Assembly (NCBI GenBank): GCA_964423545.1
Contig: CAYRFV010000073.1
Coordinates: 1-21,061, forward strand
Length of the DNA: 21,061 bases
Source of the DNA: JALOOE01 sp964423545
Lineage (GTDB): Bacteria; Chloroflexota; Anaerolineae; CG2-30-64-16
Reading direction: 5' to 3'
Shown: in pieces, positions 1 through 8,900 of the stretch
How the letters are laid out: each line of letters begins with the position of its first letter
Numbering within the stretch: the first letter of the stretch is position 1
Program-made: the position numbers and the translations under genes
The notes under the pieces: model-generated
The model's input: only the letters and a program-made list of their open reading frames with translations
The model's database searches: none
Told to the model about the DNA's origin: nothing

Positions 1-1131
1 ATCGACACCGCCACGATCACTCACGACGAGCACTACATGAAGCGCCGTCGCGAGCTGGCATCCGAGCACGGCTATTTCTACGGCCACACCGGCATGCCGG
101 AGTGGCACAACCTGCGGCTGATGCTCGATGTGGCCCAGGACATGGAGGACATCTGCCCGGACGCCTGGATCTTGCAGGCGGGGAATCCGGTGTTCGAGGG
201 CACGACGCTCATGACGCGCGAGACGTCGATCAAGGTGTGCGGGCTGTGCCATGGCCACTACGGGTATCGCGGCATCGCTCGAACCCTTGGCCTCGATCCT
301 GGCCGGATCACGTGGCAAGCGCCGGGCCTCAACCACAACATCTGGCTGACCCACTTCTTCTACGAAGGAAAGAACGTGTACCCGCTCATCGACGAATGGA
401 TTGCGAACGAGTCCGAAGCGTACTGGGCCGAGTGCCGGGAGAAGGGACAGGGGATTCCCGCGCAGATGTCACCCGCCGCCATCCACCAGTACAAAATGTT
501 CGGCCTCATGCCGGTCGGCGACACCCCGCGGCAGGGCGGATGGTGGTATCACACCGACCTGGAGACGCGAGAACGCTGGTACGGCCCGGGAGGCGGCGGT
601 GACACGCCCCAAGGCCGCGACCGCATCCTGCGCCAGAAGGAGGAGTTGCGCGTCCGGATGAAAGAGGCGGCATACGACTCGCAGGCCCGGCCTATCGCCA
701 TGTTCGGCAGCGAAAAGACGACTGAACAGCACATCCCGATCATCGACGCGCTGGTCAACGACAACGAGGGGCAATTCCAGGTCAATGTGCCGAACAACGG
801 CGCGCTGAGCGGTGTGCCCGACGACGTGGCGGTGGAGGTGCCGGCGATCGTCAATATCAAAGGCATACAGCCGCTGCGCGTCGATCCGCTCCCCAATAAG
901 GTGATGCTCGAACACATTTATCCTGACTGGTTGGACATGGAGCGGACGCTGGAAGCGTTTCACACCGGCGACAAGACCATCCAGTTGTGGAGTGTGTTGC
1001 AGAGCCATCAGACGCGCAGCTACGATCAGGCGGTCGAAGTGATGGAGGCGATCTTGCACATGGCTCCCAACGAACCGATGGCCTATGTGCAGGACATCAA
1101 CCAGTACTTCAAGTGGCCCAAAAACTGGTGA
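1..1131 (+). CDS. Glycoside hydrolase family 4 protein, 5'-truncated
   Basis: This reads open from base 1 in the same frame as the first internal ATG at 37, so the gene starts before the window; 376 codons remain. It matches the GH4 family (alpha-galactosidase / alpha-glucuronidase / alpha-glucosidase), which cleaves glycosides through a redox mechanism using bound NAD+ and a divalent metal such as Mn2+. Visible family features are the CPDAWILQAGNPVFEGTT segment (about bases 154-207), the metal-binding Cys in GLCHGH (bases 241-258) and the His in LNHNIWLT (about 328-351). GH4 proteins are usually about 430-480 aa, so roughly 70-100 N-terminal residues carrying the GxGS nucleotide-binding loop are missing. 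The C terminus (QDINQYFKWPKNW) looks natural. It is probably cytoplasmic and acts on an imported sugar or glucuronide; the substrate cannot be fixed from sequence. The next gene follows on the same strand after 170 bp. Confidence 0.85.
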   Translation: MDTATITHDEHYMKRRRELASEHGYFYGHTGMPEWHNLRLMLDVAQDMEDICPDAWILQAGNPVFEGTTLMTRETSIKVCGLCHGHYGYRGIARTLGLDPGRITWQAPGLNHNIWLTHFFYEGKNVYPLIDEWIANESEAYWAECREKGQGIPAQMSPAAIHQYKMFGLMPVGDTPRQGGWWYHTDLETRERWYGPGGGGDTPQGRDRILRQKEELRVRMKEAAYDSQARPIAMFGSEKTTEQHIPIIDALVNDNEGQFQVNVPNNGALSGVPDDVAVEVPAIVNIKGIQPLRVDPLPNKVMLEHIYPDWLDMERTLEAFHTGDKTIQLWSVLQSHQTRSYDQAVEVMEAILHMAPNEPMAYVQDINQYFKWPKNW

Positions 1132-1208
1132 TCTCGCGCTGGCTGTCGTTCCGGCGCTTCTCGTCCCGCTTGGGGCTGCCTGGCGCCCGGCTGCGCCTCT
1201 GACTCTCT

Positions 1209-1230
1209 CGTTGTCGGGTCTCAGACAACG
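1209..1230. repeat. 7-bp inverted repeat between the GH4 and UroD-like genes
   Basis: CGTTGTC and GACAACG are perfect inverted arms separated by 8 nt. No T-tract follows, so this is not an intrinsic terminator. It lies 72 bp before the GTG start of the UroD-like gene and could be an operator or an mRNA hairpin. A dyad this short may also occur by chance. The rest of the 170-bp gap shows nothing I recognise. Confidence 0.3.
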
Positions 1231-1301
1231 CGGTCTGCCACGTGGGGAATGCAGAACCACGACTCGGGCAGCCTTTTCCCAGCCGAAAAACAGGAGGACA
1301 C

Positions 1302-2243
1302 GTGAACAAGCGCGACCTGCTTCACAGCATCATCGATCCGAACGCCAGGCCGGCGGGCATTGCGGCGGCGTTCTTTCTCCACTTCGATCCCGCCTACCAC
1401 CTCGGACAGCCGGCGGTGGAGAAGCACCTGGAGTATTTCCGCCACACCGGAATGGACTTCGTCAAGATCCAGTTCGAGTTGCCCTTCCCGCGCCAGCCCC
1501 AGATTCAGAAGCCGGCCGATTGGGACAAGCTGCCGTTCTTCGGACTCGACCACTACGAGCCGATGTTGAAGGTGGTCGAGGGGTTGGTGAGCGCGGCCAA
1601 GCAAGAGGCGCCGGTCGTCCTGACGCTCTATTCGCCCTACATGCTCATCAACAACATGGTCGGGCCGGATACTGCGACGCGTCTCATGCAGGAGAACCCT
1701 GACGCCTACCGCAGCGCCATCGACCGGATGACCGAGAGCCTGATGTCATTTGTCCGTGAAGGGGTTCGGGCTGGGCTGGACGGCTTCTACCACTCCACCC
1801 AGGGCGGCGAGGCCACACGATTGCCCGATCCGCGCCTCTTCGAAGCGTGCGTCCGGCCATCCGATCTGGCGATCATGGGTGAGATCAACCGGTCATGTCC
1901 GTTCAACATCCTGCACGTGTGCGACTACCACGCACCCTACGATGATCTGATGAAATTCCGGGACTATCCCGGCCACGTGGTCAACACCAGCCTGGATCTG
2001 GCGGGGAAGGAGATCACGGCCCAAGAGGTATCGCGCCTGTTCGGGCGGCCGTTCATGGGCGGGCTCGAGCGGCTGGGCATCATCAGCACGGGGACGCCGG
2101 AACAGATCCGGGCGGCGGTGAATGCGGCAATCGCGGCCGCGCCGGAGCGTTACATCCTCGGCGCAGACTGCACCGTGCCGTCTCAGACCCCCTGGGACAA
2201 TCTGCGCCTGGCTATCCAGATCGCTCACGAGGCACAGCGCTGA
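1302..2243 (+). CDS. UroD-superfamily protein, MtaA/CmuA methyltransferase-like
   Basis: A 313-aa protein. GTG is chosen as start because AGGAGG sits 4 nt upstream (1292-1297) and the protein then opens with NKRDLLHSII, as is usual in the family; the longer in-frame reading from 1242 adds no family-like sequence. The fold is inferred as a uroporphyrinogen decarboxylase-type barrel from the overall pattern and the C-terminal GTPEQIRAAV...RYILGADCTVP segment. It is probably not HemE: His205-x-Cys207 (LHVCD) and Cys290 (GADCTVP) match the His-x-Cys...Cys zinc motif of MtaA, MtbA and CmuA, which move methyl groups between corrinoid and thiol. By family knowledge it would be a cytoplasmic methyltransferase, but no corrinoid-binding protein is encoded in the window, so the methyl donor and acceptor are unknown. 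It lies downstream of the GH4 gene and is probably co-transcribed with it. Confidence 0.75.
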   Translation: MNKRDLLHSIIDPNARPAGIAAAFFLHFDPAYHLGQPAVEKHLEYFRHTGMDFVKIQFELPFPRQPQIQKPADWDKLPFFGLDHYEPMLKVVEGLVSAAKQEAPVVLTLYSPYMLINNMVGPDTATRLMQENPDAYRSAIDRMTESLMSFVREGVRAGLDGFYHSTQGGEATRLPDPRLFEACVRPSDLAIMGEINRSCPFNILHVCDYHAPYDDLMKFRDYPGHVVNTSLDLAGKEITAQEVSRLFGRPFMGGLERLGIISTGTPEQIRAAVNAAIAAAPERYILGADCTVPSQTPWDNLRLAIQIAHEAQR

Positions 2244-2280
2244 TTGGGTCTTCGTGACCGAACAGGTCGGGACGCCAGGC

Positions 2281-2362
2281 TCACCGCAGAGTCAGGAAGA
2301 CACAAAGGACACCAAGGGTTGGGTGTCTTGGTGTCCTTTGTGCTTTCGAGTCTTTGTGGTGA
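2281..2362. repeat. Palindromic dispersed-type repeat at a convergent gene end
   Basis: CACAAAGGACACCAA (2301-2315) and its exact reverse complement TTGGTGTCCTTTGTG (2328-2342) are separated by 12 nt. The symmetry continues imperfectly outward, TCACCGCAGAG on the left against CTTTGTGGTGA on the right, giving arms of about 35 bp. This resembles the ACAAAGGACAC-rich palindromes scattered between genes in many bacterial genomes. It fills most of the gap between two convergent genes and could act as a bidirectional transcription end or mRNA stabiliser. There is no long T-tract, so it is called as a repeat rather than a simple terminator. Confidence 0.7.
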
Positions 2363-2371
2363 AATCGTGCT

Positions 2372-3667
2372 CTACTTGGCTGCCTCGGCGACAACCGAAG
2401 CGCCGCGGTTGAGCCGCTGCTTTCCGGCGTTGGCGGCATCCTCGATGCGCTCGGCGCTCTGCTGAGCGAAGCCGGCCAATCCCGCAGCCGCCTTCGATAT
2501 GACCGGTTTGGCCGCGCCGATCACATCCGGCAGGACAATCCTCCCTGCGGTTTTTCCGATCAGCTCGCCGGGCGCGAACGGCGCAGCCAGCCGGCCGCGC
2601 ACTTCATAGCCAGTCCGGTCGATCTGCGCTCCGGCGTCCGCCGACAGTTTCGCCACCGGCACGGTCACCTTGCCCTTGACGTGGGCGTATGCCTCGCCGG
2701 CCTCTTCGCGGAACGGGATGAACGCCCGGACACTGGCCCCGCCGTCGAGGACGTGCTCCGGCTCGATGCTGGACACCACGGCGCCCTCTGCGAGGATGCC
2801 ATCGCGACTGATAGTCAACGTGCCTCTCACCTGCACCGGCTTTGCCTCGATCCCTAGCCGGGCCGGGAGCAAGCCGCTGTCCATCGTATAGGCCCCGGTC
2901 AGGGTCAAATGACTATCGGCGAGGTTCTTGCTGAACTTGCCGGAAACACCGAACTGGCTGCGCTGACGTATGGGCAGCGAATCGGGAACGTACGGCCCGA
3001 TGGCTGTGTGTTCCAGAGTGCCGCCCAAGAGCGCGATCTGGTCATCGAGCGATAGCGTGACCTGGCCATCGAGGTGGACCACCGGCTCGGTGGTGTCGAT
3101 CACCAACATCAGATGTTGGCCGGGATCCAACGAAAGGGTGAGTTCGCCGCCATCGCCGGGCGCGCGAGCCGAGACACCGAACGCCGTGTCCACGTTCAGA
3201 AACAGGTAACGTCGATCCGGCGCGAGCTCCAGGTTCAGCTCGCGCAGATTCCGGCCGAATTCCATCCCGACATCTGCGCGCGCAGGCGTCACAATCCGGG
3301 TGTCATCCAGCACGCCGAAGGTGGGAAACGGCATGTCTGCCGTGCCGCGCAGGCGTTCGATGGCGCCGTCCGACGCCAGTTCAACCTGCAACCGGGCATT
3401 GCTCAGCTTGAGCTCGCCCCAGGGCAGCTGCAGCGCTACATCTCTGCTGACTGAGAAACTCGCCTGTGGCGCTCCTCCACCTTTGCCTGCGGAAGCTGTC
3501 GCTTCGAGCCCTGGCTCGACATCCAGGTGCAATGCAGCCACCTGTGGGGCTGCGGCCGCCTGTGGGGCCGCCGGTGTTTCCGGTCCGGCAGAGACCGGGG
3601 CGACGACAGCGGTCATCAGGACCGCTGCCACGAGAATGACCGGAACGACGCGCTTGAGAAAACCCAT
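2372..3667 (-). CDS. Exported protein of unknown function
   Basis: A 431-aa protein I do not recognise. Its N terminus is a clear Sec signal peptide: positive KR at residues 5-6, a hydrophobic core of Val, Ala, Leu and Ile, and a probable cleavage site near VSAGP. An Ala/Pro-rich linker follows, then about 300 residues of alternating hydrophobic and polar strands with short D/G turns (for example QVTLSLDDQIALLGGTLEHT), suggesting an all-beta, possibly repetitive domain. The last 60 residues are Ala-rich and probably helical, ending VVAEAAK. Only one short hydrophobic segment beyond the signal is visible, so it is likely secreted or surface-held. An AAAGGTG ribosome site lies just before the ATG. 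It is transcribed away from the aldo/keto reductase and converges on the UroD-like gene. No cysteine or obvious catalytic motif stands out, so a structural, carrier or binding role is more likely than an enzyme; this is inference. Confidence 0.75.
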   Translation of the reverse strand: MGFLKRVVPVILVAAVLMTAVVAPVSAGPETPAAPQAAAAPQVAALHLDVEPGLEATASAGKGGGAPQASFSVSRDVALQLPWGELKLSNARLQVELASDGAIERLRGTADMPFPTFGVLDDTRIVTPARADVGMEFGRNLRELNLELAPDRRYLFLNVDTAFGVSARAPGDGGELTLSLDPGQHLMLVIDTTEPVVHLDGQVTLSLDDQIALLGGTLEHTAIGPYVPDSLPIRQRSQFGVSGKFSKNLADSHLTLTGAYTMDSGLLPARLGIEAKPVQVRGTLTISRDGILAEGAVVSSIEPEHVLDGGASVRAFIPFREEAGEAYAHVKGKVTVPVAKLSADAGAQIDRTGYEVRGRLAAPFAPGELIGKTAGRIVLPDVIGAAKPVISKAAAGLAGFAQQSAERIEDAANAGKQRLNRGASVVAEAAK

Positions 3668-3735
3668 GATACACCTTTCCGATGATAGGACCGGCGGGCG
3701 CGATCCGATGATTGATGATCCCGCTCAAACAGAGC

Positions 3736-3770
3736 GTCGCCCATACGCTGGCGACATGGCTATCATACCA
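3736..3770 (-). promoter_or_regulatory. Candidate extended -10 promoter with operator-like dyad
   Basis: Read on the minus strand, TGGTATGAT (3762-3770) fits an extended -10 element (TGnTATAAT with one mismatch). Just downstream, GTCGCC (3736-3741) and GGCGAC (3750-3755) form an inverted repeat with an 8-nt spacer over the expected transcription start. This would drive the exported-protein gene with a leader of about 90 nt. No good -35 box is visible. The dyad position would suit a repressor, but this is inference. Confidence 0.35.
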
Positions 3771-3869
3771 ACGGCTCATTAGGGCAAGGTTAGTTGAAGA
3801 TAAGGTCAGAGTGAGCACACGGCAGTTGAGCGAACGCGGCAGGCGACGCGGCAGGCGCTCGAGCAGGCT

Positions 3870-3898
3870 TTGGGCAGGACACCCCGACATGATACACT
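3870..3898 (+). promoter_or_regulatory. Weak candidate promoter for the reductase-dehydrogenase pair
   Basis: TTGGGC (3870-3875) and TACACT (3893-3898) are separated by 17 nt, 34 nt before the aldo/keto reductase start. Each box matches about four of six consensus bases. A promoter is needed here because the neighbouring gene is divergent, but this match is weak. Confidence 0.25.
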
Positions 3899-3932
3899 TC
3901 CGAGGCGTCATTCGGAACGAAAGGAGCAACGC

Positions 3933-4880
3933 ATGAGATACCGACGATTGGGCCGCACCGGCCTGCAAGTGTCCGAGCTCAGCCTGGGAGCAGCGCGAGG
4001 AGCGAGCGCCGACCCGCAAGGCTTCAGGGCCACGGTCGAAGCTGTCATCGGCGCAGGCATCAACCTGATCGACACGGCCGAGAGCTACGAAAATGGCATG
4101 TCTGAGAGCGCCCTCGGAGAGGCCTTGGTCGGCCACAACGACGTCCTCGTGGAGACGAAGTATCGGCCTTACGATAGCCACATGCCGGATGCCAACTACA
4201 CCGGGTCGCCGGAGTCGCTGATCGCGTCGGTTGAAGGGAGTCTGCGGCGCCTCCGCCGAGATCGGATCGATATCTTGCTGGGACACGGCATCCGCAGCCT
4301 GGCAACCCTTGACCGCTTCATGAGTGACGGCTGCTACGACGCGATGGTCAAGTTGCGCGAGCAGGGCAAAGTTCGCTTCGTCGGGATCAGCGAGCTTTCG
4401 GAAGGAGACGGAACGCACCAGGTATTGCAGCGCGCTGTACCGACCGGCGCCTTCGATGTCGTCATGCTGACCCTCAACTTCCTGCTGCAGACCGCGGCCG
4501 AAATGGTGCTGCCGCTGTGCCAGCAGTACGATGTCGGCACGGTCGTGATGATGCCGCTCAACCAGGCCTCCAGGCAGTCAGGCCTGGTCAGCCTGCCCGC
4601 AGCCTTGGAGTGCGTGCGCCGGCACATCGCTGCCGGAAACCTGCCTGACGAGCCACCCTATACCGATCCGAAGCTGTTTGACTTCTTGCAGCCGCTCTCG
4701 ATTCCCGAAGCCGGGCTGCGCTACGTACTGGCCCACCCGGTCGGCAGTTGCTGTGTGGGGATGCGCTCGCCGGAGCGTCTGGAGGAGAATCTGGCCGCCC
4801 TCGATCCACCCAACCTGGATGCAGCCACGCTGGGCCGCCTGCGCGAGCTCTTCGGACGGATCCGGTCGCAGGTGCGCTGA
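3933..4880 (+). CDS. Aldo/keto reductase
   Basis: A 315-aa NAD(P)H-dependent oxidoreductase of the AKR superfamily with a (beta/alpha)8 barrel, cytoplasmic. It opens with the typical YRRLGRTGLQVSELSLG. The catalytic tetrad is complete: Asp47 and Tyr52 (DTAESY), Lys76 (ETKYR) and His118 (LLGHGIR). ATG 3933 is chosen because AAGGAG lies 6 nt upstream (3921-3926) and the family sequence starts there; an earlier in-frame start at 3870 adds only non-conserved residues. The C-terminal part carries PEAGLRYVLAHP and a final ERLEENLAAL segment, as in the YajO/l-galactose-dehydrogenase-like bacterial AKRs. The dehydrogenase start follows 25 bp after the stop, so the two are almost certainly one transcript. 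A sugar or sugar-derived aldehyde or ketone is a reasonable substrate guess, supported only by the GH4 gene nearby. Confidence 0.88.
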   Translation: MRYRRLGRTGLQVSELSLGAARGASADPQGFRATVEAVIGAGINLIDTAESYENGMSESALGEALVGHNDVLVETKYRPYDSHMPDANYTGSPESLIASVEGSLRRLRRDRIDILLGHGIRSLATLDRFMSDGCYDAMVKLREQGKVRFVGISELSEGDGTHQVLQRAVPTGAFDVVMLTLNFLLQTAAEMVLPLCQQYDVGTVVMMPLNQASRQSGLVSLPAALECVRRHIAAGNLPDEPPYTDPKLFDFLQPLSIPEAGLRYVLAHPVGSCCVGMRSPERLEENLAALDPPNLDAATLGRLRELFGRIRSQVR

Positions 4881-4905
4881 CGGTGAACCTTATCAGGAGG
4901 CAGCC

Positions 4906-5874
4906 ATGAAGATACTCCAGGTCATCTCGCCGAGCCAGTTCGAGATTCTCGATCGACCGATCCCCACGCCCGGACCGGGCGAAGTGCTGATGCAGGTATT
5001 GGCAGTCACGACCTGTCCGCAGTGGGATCTGCACCTGCGCCACAATGAGCCGATGTTCGTCGGCCACCAATTCCAGTACCCCTACACGCCGGGCCAGCCG
5101 GGCCACGAGGCTGCCGGCGAAGTTGCGGCGATCGGTCCCGGCGTAACGGGTCTGGCGCCCGGCGATCGGGTCAGCGCCTGGCGCGATCCCGGTCACCAGG
5201 CGCCGGGCTGTTATGCCCAGTATGTGATCCACCGGGCCGAAAACGTGATCAAAACGCCGGATCGCTTGCCCATCGAGGCGCTTGCGCCGCTGGAACTGGC
5301 GATGTGCGTGGGGACGGTGTTTCGCATGCTGGCGGAGATGAACGCCCTGCAGGGGCGCGTCTTCGGCGTCACGGGCCTGGGCCCCGCCGGAATGGTCGCG
5401 CTCCAGATGGCAAAGGCCGAAGGGGTCGCGGCCGTCTTCGGCTTCGATCCTCTGCCCGAACGTCGCGAGCTGGCCCAGAAGCTCGGCGCGGACGGATGCT
5501 ACGATCCGTCGGACGACCTGGGCGCAGCATTCCCAGTGCGGCCAAAGACGCCCCGCCTCGACGCAAGCATCGATTGCGTGGGCTCCAAGAGCTCCGTCGA
5601 GTTCCTGATGGACCGTACTCGCGACGTCGTGGCGCTCTTCGGCGTACAGCGTGAGGCGTACACGTTTGCTCCTCGGCACTACACCCTGCGATTGTGTGGA
5701 TACAAGGGGCATCACCGCGCATCCGCAGAGTATGCCGTGAGCCTGATCGAGGCCAACCGGCTCGACTTGGGACCGCTGGTGACGCACCGACTGCCGCTGG
5801 AGCAGTATGGAAAGGGAATCGACCTGCTCGAAGCGCGGCAGGCGATCAAGATCTGCTTCTTGCCCTGGTCGTAG
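4906..5874 (+). CDS. Medium-chain zinc-type dehydrogenase
   Basis: A 322-aa member of the MDR (alcohol/sorbitol/threonine dehydrogenase) superfamily, cytoplasmic. The N-terminal GroES-like domain carries likely catalytic-zinc residues Cys37 (TTCPQWD) and His67-Glu68 (PGHEAAGEV). The structural-zinc loop with four clustered cysteines, common in MDR polyol dehydrogenases, is absent. The Rossmann domain has the glycine motif in GVTGLGPAG, followed by FGFDP, where the acidic residue after the second strand suggests NAD preference. ATG 4906 follows AGGAGG (4895-4900) at 5 nt; upstream in-frame sequence belongs to the reductase gene in another frame. At 322 aa it is slightly short for the family (about 340-360), which fits the missing zinc loop. 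Together with the upstream reductase it probably interconverts a hydroxyl and a carbonyl on one substrate. Confidence 0.85.
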   Translation: MKILQVISPSQFEILDRPIPTPGPGEVLMQVLAVTTCPQWDLHLRHNEPMFVGHQFQYPYTPGQPGHEAAGEVAAIGPGVTGLAPGDRVSAWRDPGHQAPGCYAQYVIHRAENVIKTPDRLPIEALAPLELAMCVGTVFRMLAEMNALQGRVFGVTGLGPAGMVALQMAKAEGVAAVFGFDPLPERRELAQKLGADGCYDPSDDLGAAFPVRPKTPRLDASIDCVGSKSSVEFLMDRTRDVVALFGVQREAYTFAPRHYTLRLCGYKGHHRASAEYAVSLIEANRLDLGPLVTHRLPLEQYGKGIDLLEARQAIKICFLPWS

Positions 5875-5914
5875 GGTTTCCGCAACGTACCGCCGCGCCG
5901 CGCCAGACTGACGC

Positions 5915-5961
5915 AGTCGGAGCGCCGAGTCGGAGCGCCGAGTCGGAGCTCCGACTCGGCG
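5915..5961. repeat. Tandem 13-mer plus 26-bp perfect palindrome at a convergent gene end
   Basis: AGTCGGAGCGCCG occurs twice head to tail (5915-5927, 5928-5940) and a third copy starts at 5941. The third copy runs into a perfect 26-bp palindrome, 5936-5961, centred on AGCT. It occupies the gap between the convergent dehydrogenase and regulator genes and could form a strong hairpin in transcripts from either side. No T-tract follows. It is probably a dispersed intergenic repeat that also acts as a transcript end. Confidence 0.6.
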
Positions 5962-5986
5962 GACGCCGCCGCACGCCGCCGGGGCC

Positions 5987-8900
5987 TCACACCTGCTGAG
6001 CGCCAATGAGCTCAGCAATCAGGTCATCGGGCCGGCGCGACTTGCCGCGCGCGCTCGCGGCTGCGTGAGTGCCGGCCGCCGGCTGCGCCGCCATCTCCTG
6101 CAGCGTCTGCTCCACCCGCACTCTGAGCGCGTACGGTGTGGCAGCCCACGCCGACACGAAGGCCAGCAGCTCAGCCGACCGGTCGATCTCGCCTCGCCGC
6201 AGCGCCACCTGCGCCAGCGCCGCGATGGAGGCGGCCGCGTCGGCGGGACTTCGCAGCGGTGAGGTCAATGCAGCCAGGAAGTGGCTGTTCGCCGCAGGCA
6301 CCTCTCCCGCCGCAAGCAAGACCTGACCCAGTCCATTGAGGCACGCTGCCAGGGCCGGCGATTGCGTACGCGCCGCTTCAGGGTAGCACGCCAGGCTCTC
6401 CTCATAGTAGAGCCTGGCGCCGGCCGTGTTCCCCGACGCCAGCTCGTTATCGCCCACGATGCTCAGGCCGTGCGCAAGCAGCGGCCTCAGGTTCAGCTCG
6501 CGCGTCAGCGCCAGGTTTCGGCGGAGGTAGATGCGCGCCAGTTGCCGCCTATCCCATGCTGTGTATAGACGCCCCAGGACGAGCTGCCAGTGGGCGATGG
6601 CATAGCGGTCTTCGTAGGCCTGTGCCGTCTTGAGCGATGCCAACGCCCATTGCTGGGCCTGTTCGAAGGCGCCGGTATGCACGAGGCACAGCGCCAGCAC
6701 GCGAGCGGCATACGCCACCATGTACTCGTTGCCAAGCTCGCGGAATACTGCGATACTTTCCTCGGCAGATCGGATCGCCTCATCGTATCGGCCCAGAGCC
6801 AGCGCATTGAATCCCTGGGCATAGGTCGCTTCACCTCGCCAGGCCAAGTGCGCATCGGGTGTATAGGGGAATAGAGGCAAAGGCTCGCCTGCCAGCTCCA
6901 GCAGCAGCTCGCGAAACTGCTCCGAGGAGCCAAGAGAGTCGCCCTGGAACTGCTTGTGCCAGGCGATCATGCGCCGGAGCAGCCAATGCACCGCTTGCCA
7001 TTCCCGATCTTTGATGGGGTCTGCGGCCATCAACTCCATGGCCTGCGTCACGAAGGCATCGACTTGCTCTCGCAGCCCGACTCGGCTGGCATTCTCAATC
7101 TGGCAGGTCAGGAACGTTGCGCGTGTCAGAATGACCTCGTGATGATTCTCAGCGGTCTCCTCGCGGCCTTGGGCCAACGCATCGAGCTTGCGGTGCGCCG
7201 CAGCGAACACCTGCGCCATCGTCCGGTACCAGCCCAGGCGATCTGCGCGCCAGTGCATGCAGAAGGCCAGCGTGCGAATCGCCGCCAGGTCGCCTCGTTC
7301 CCACAGCCTGTCCCAGGCAGCCATGACATTGTCCATGTCAGGCGCGATCTCGACCCAACCGTTCTTGCCTCGAAGCGTCGACTGGATTCGGTCGACAATA
7401 AACGACTGATAGTATGCGGCATGGCGGTCCTGCACCGGTTCGACCGCCTCACCGGCGCTGCCAGCGTGTTCGGTTGACAGTTTCTCGGCGCAGTATTGGC
7501 GCACCAACCCATGCAGATCGAAACGTCCCGGCGCCGTGGTGCGCAGCCAGGACGCATCCACCAGCCCTTCGAGATCGATCGGGGTCGCGGCGCTCACGCT
7601 GCTCGCCGCTTCGGCGGAAAAGCCACCGCGGAAGACCGACAGCTGGCGCAAGATGCTCCGGGCGCGCGGTGAAAGCAGCTGCCAGGAATACTCGAACACC
7701 GCCCGCATACTGCGATGTCGCAGCGGCACATCGCGCAGCGTCGTCGCCAGGGGCCGCATATCGCTCTGCAACGCCGCGGCGAGGGTCTCCAGGGCCAACG
7801 TACGCGTCCTGCCAGCCGCCAGCTCAAGGGCGAGAGGCGTCCCGTCCAGCAGCCGGCAGATGCGGACGATCTGGCGCTTCTCGTCCTCTGCCGGTGCAAA
7901 GTCCGGGCGCAGCCGGCGCACGCAGCTCAGGAAGAAGGCAGACGCGCTGAACGCTTCGAGATCCGTGCTGGGGGTGACGGGTGCTGCCTGGGCCTGCGCT
8001 TCGGTCATGAGATCCTCAGGGTGATCGGCCGGTTCGCCGACGCGCTGATCCGCCGGATGATCCTCCAGAGGCGGCACTTGCAGGCCGGGCACCGGCGCCA
8101 GCCACTCAGCGCGCAGATTCAGGCGCGTGCGCGAGGTCACCAGCAGCTTGAGATGCGGGGCTGCGGCGAGCAGGCGGGCGATGAAACCGGCGCCATCTTC
8201 GGCAGCCGGGTCAGCGCCGGCGACCAGGTGCTCGTAGTTATCGAGCACCAACAGTATCTCCTTGTCGTGCAGATAGTCCAGGAGGCGTTGCTCGGGCTCG
8301 CTCCCGCGCTCCGACACCTGAAGGGCATGAAGAATGGTTGACGCGATCGCATCCGCGGCCGCGGGCGCCAGATCCACGAAATAGACGCCGTGATTGAAGC
8401 GATCAATCTCGTTGCGGGCAGCCTGGATCGCCAGCCGGGTCTTGCCGATCCCCCCGTGTCCGACAAGGGTCAGCAGACGGCAACCGCGCTGCGCCAGGTG
8501 GTCGGCGATCTGGGCCAGCTCGCGTTCGCGTCCGATCAGCGGCGTTGCATCCGGCGGCAGGTTGTGCAGCGGGGGCGGGGCAACCAACGCCGGCGCGTTG
8601 GCGCTTCCAGAGCCAGCGGCAGTCACATGCCCGCCGTCGGCGCTCGCCATCAACGCGCGATAGAGGCCGGTCGTTTCGGGCTCCGGCTCCAGACCCAGTT
8701 CGGCAGCCAGGACCCGGGTGCATTGCTCGTACTGATGGATCGAGGCAGCGCGATCGCCGGCCCAGGCGAACAGTCGCATCAAAAGCCGGTGAGCCGCCTC
8801 GTTCAGTGGATCGAGCGATAGCCAGCGCCGGGTGTAGATGATCGCCTCAGCGTACTGGCGACGCCCGGCCAGGCCGGTGGCAAGCCGCTCCAATGCCTGA

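Noticed and set aside
1302..2243. Assignment as HemE uroporphyrinogen decarboxylase
   Set aside because: No other heme genes nearby and the His-x-Cys...Cys motif points to the methyltransferase branch.
3665..3897. Direct repeat CATGATACAC at 3665-3674 and 3888-3897
   Set aside because: A ten-base repeat with one copy on the start codon of the exported protein; no symmetry or consistent position relative to promoters.
4588..6018. Minus-strand open frame of 476 codons
   Set aside because: Antisense to the reductase and dehydrogenase genes, Arg/Ala-rich low-information translation, no ribosome site.
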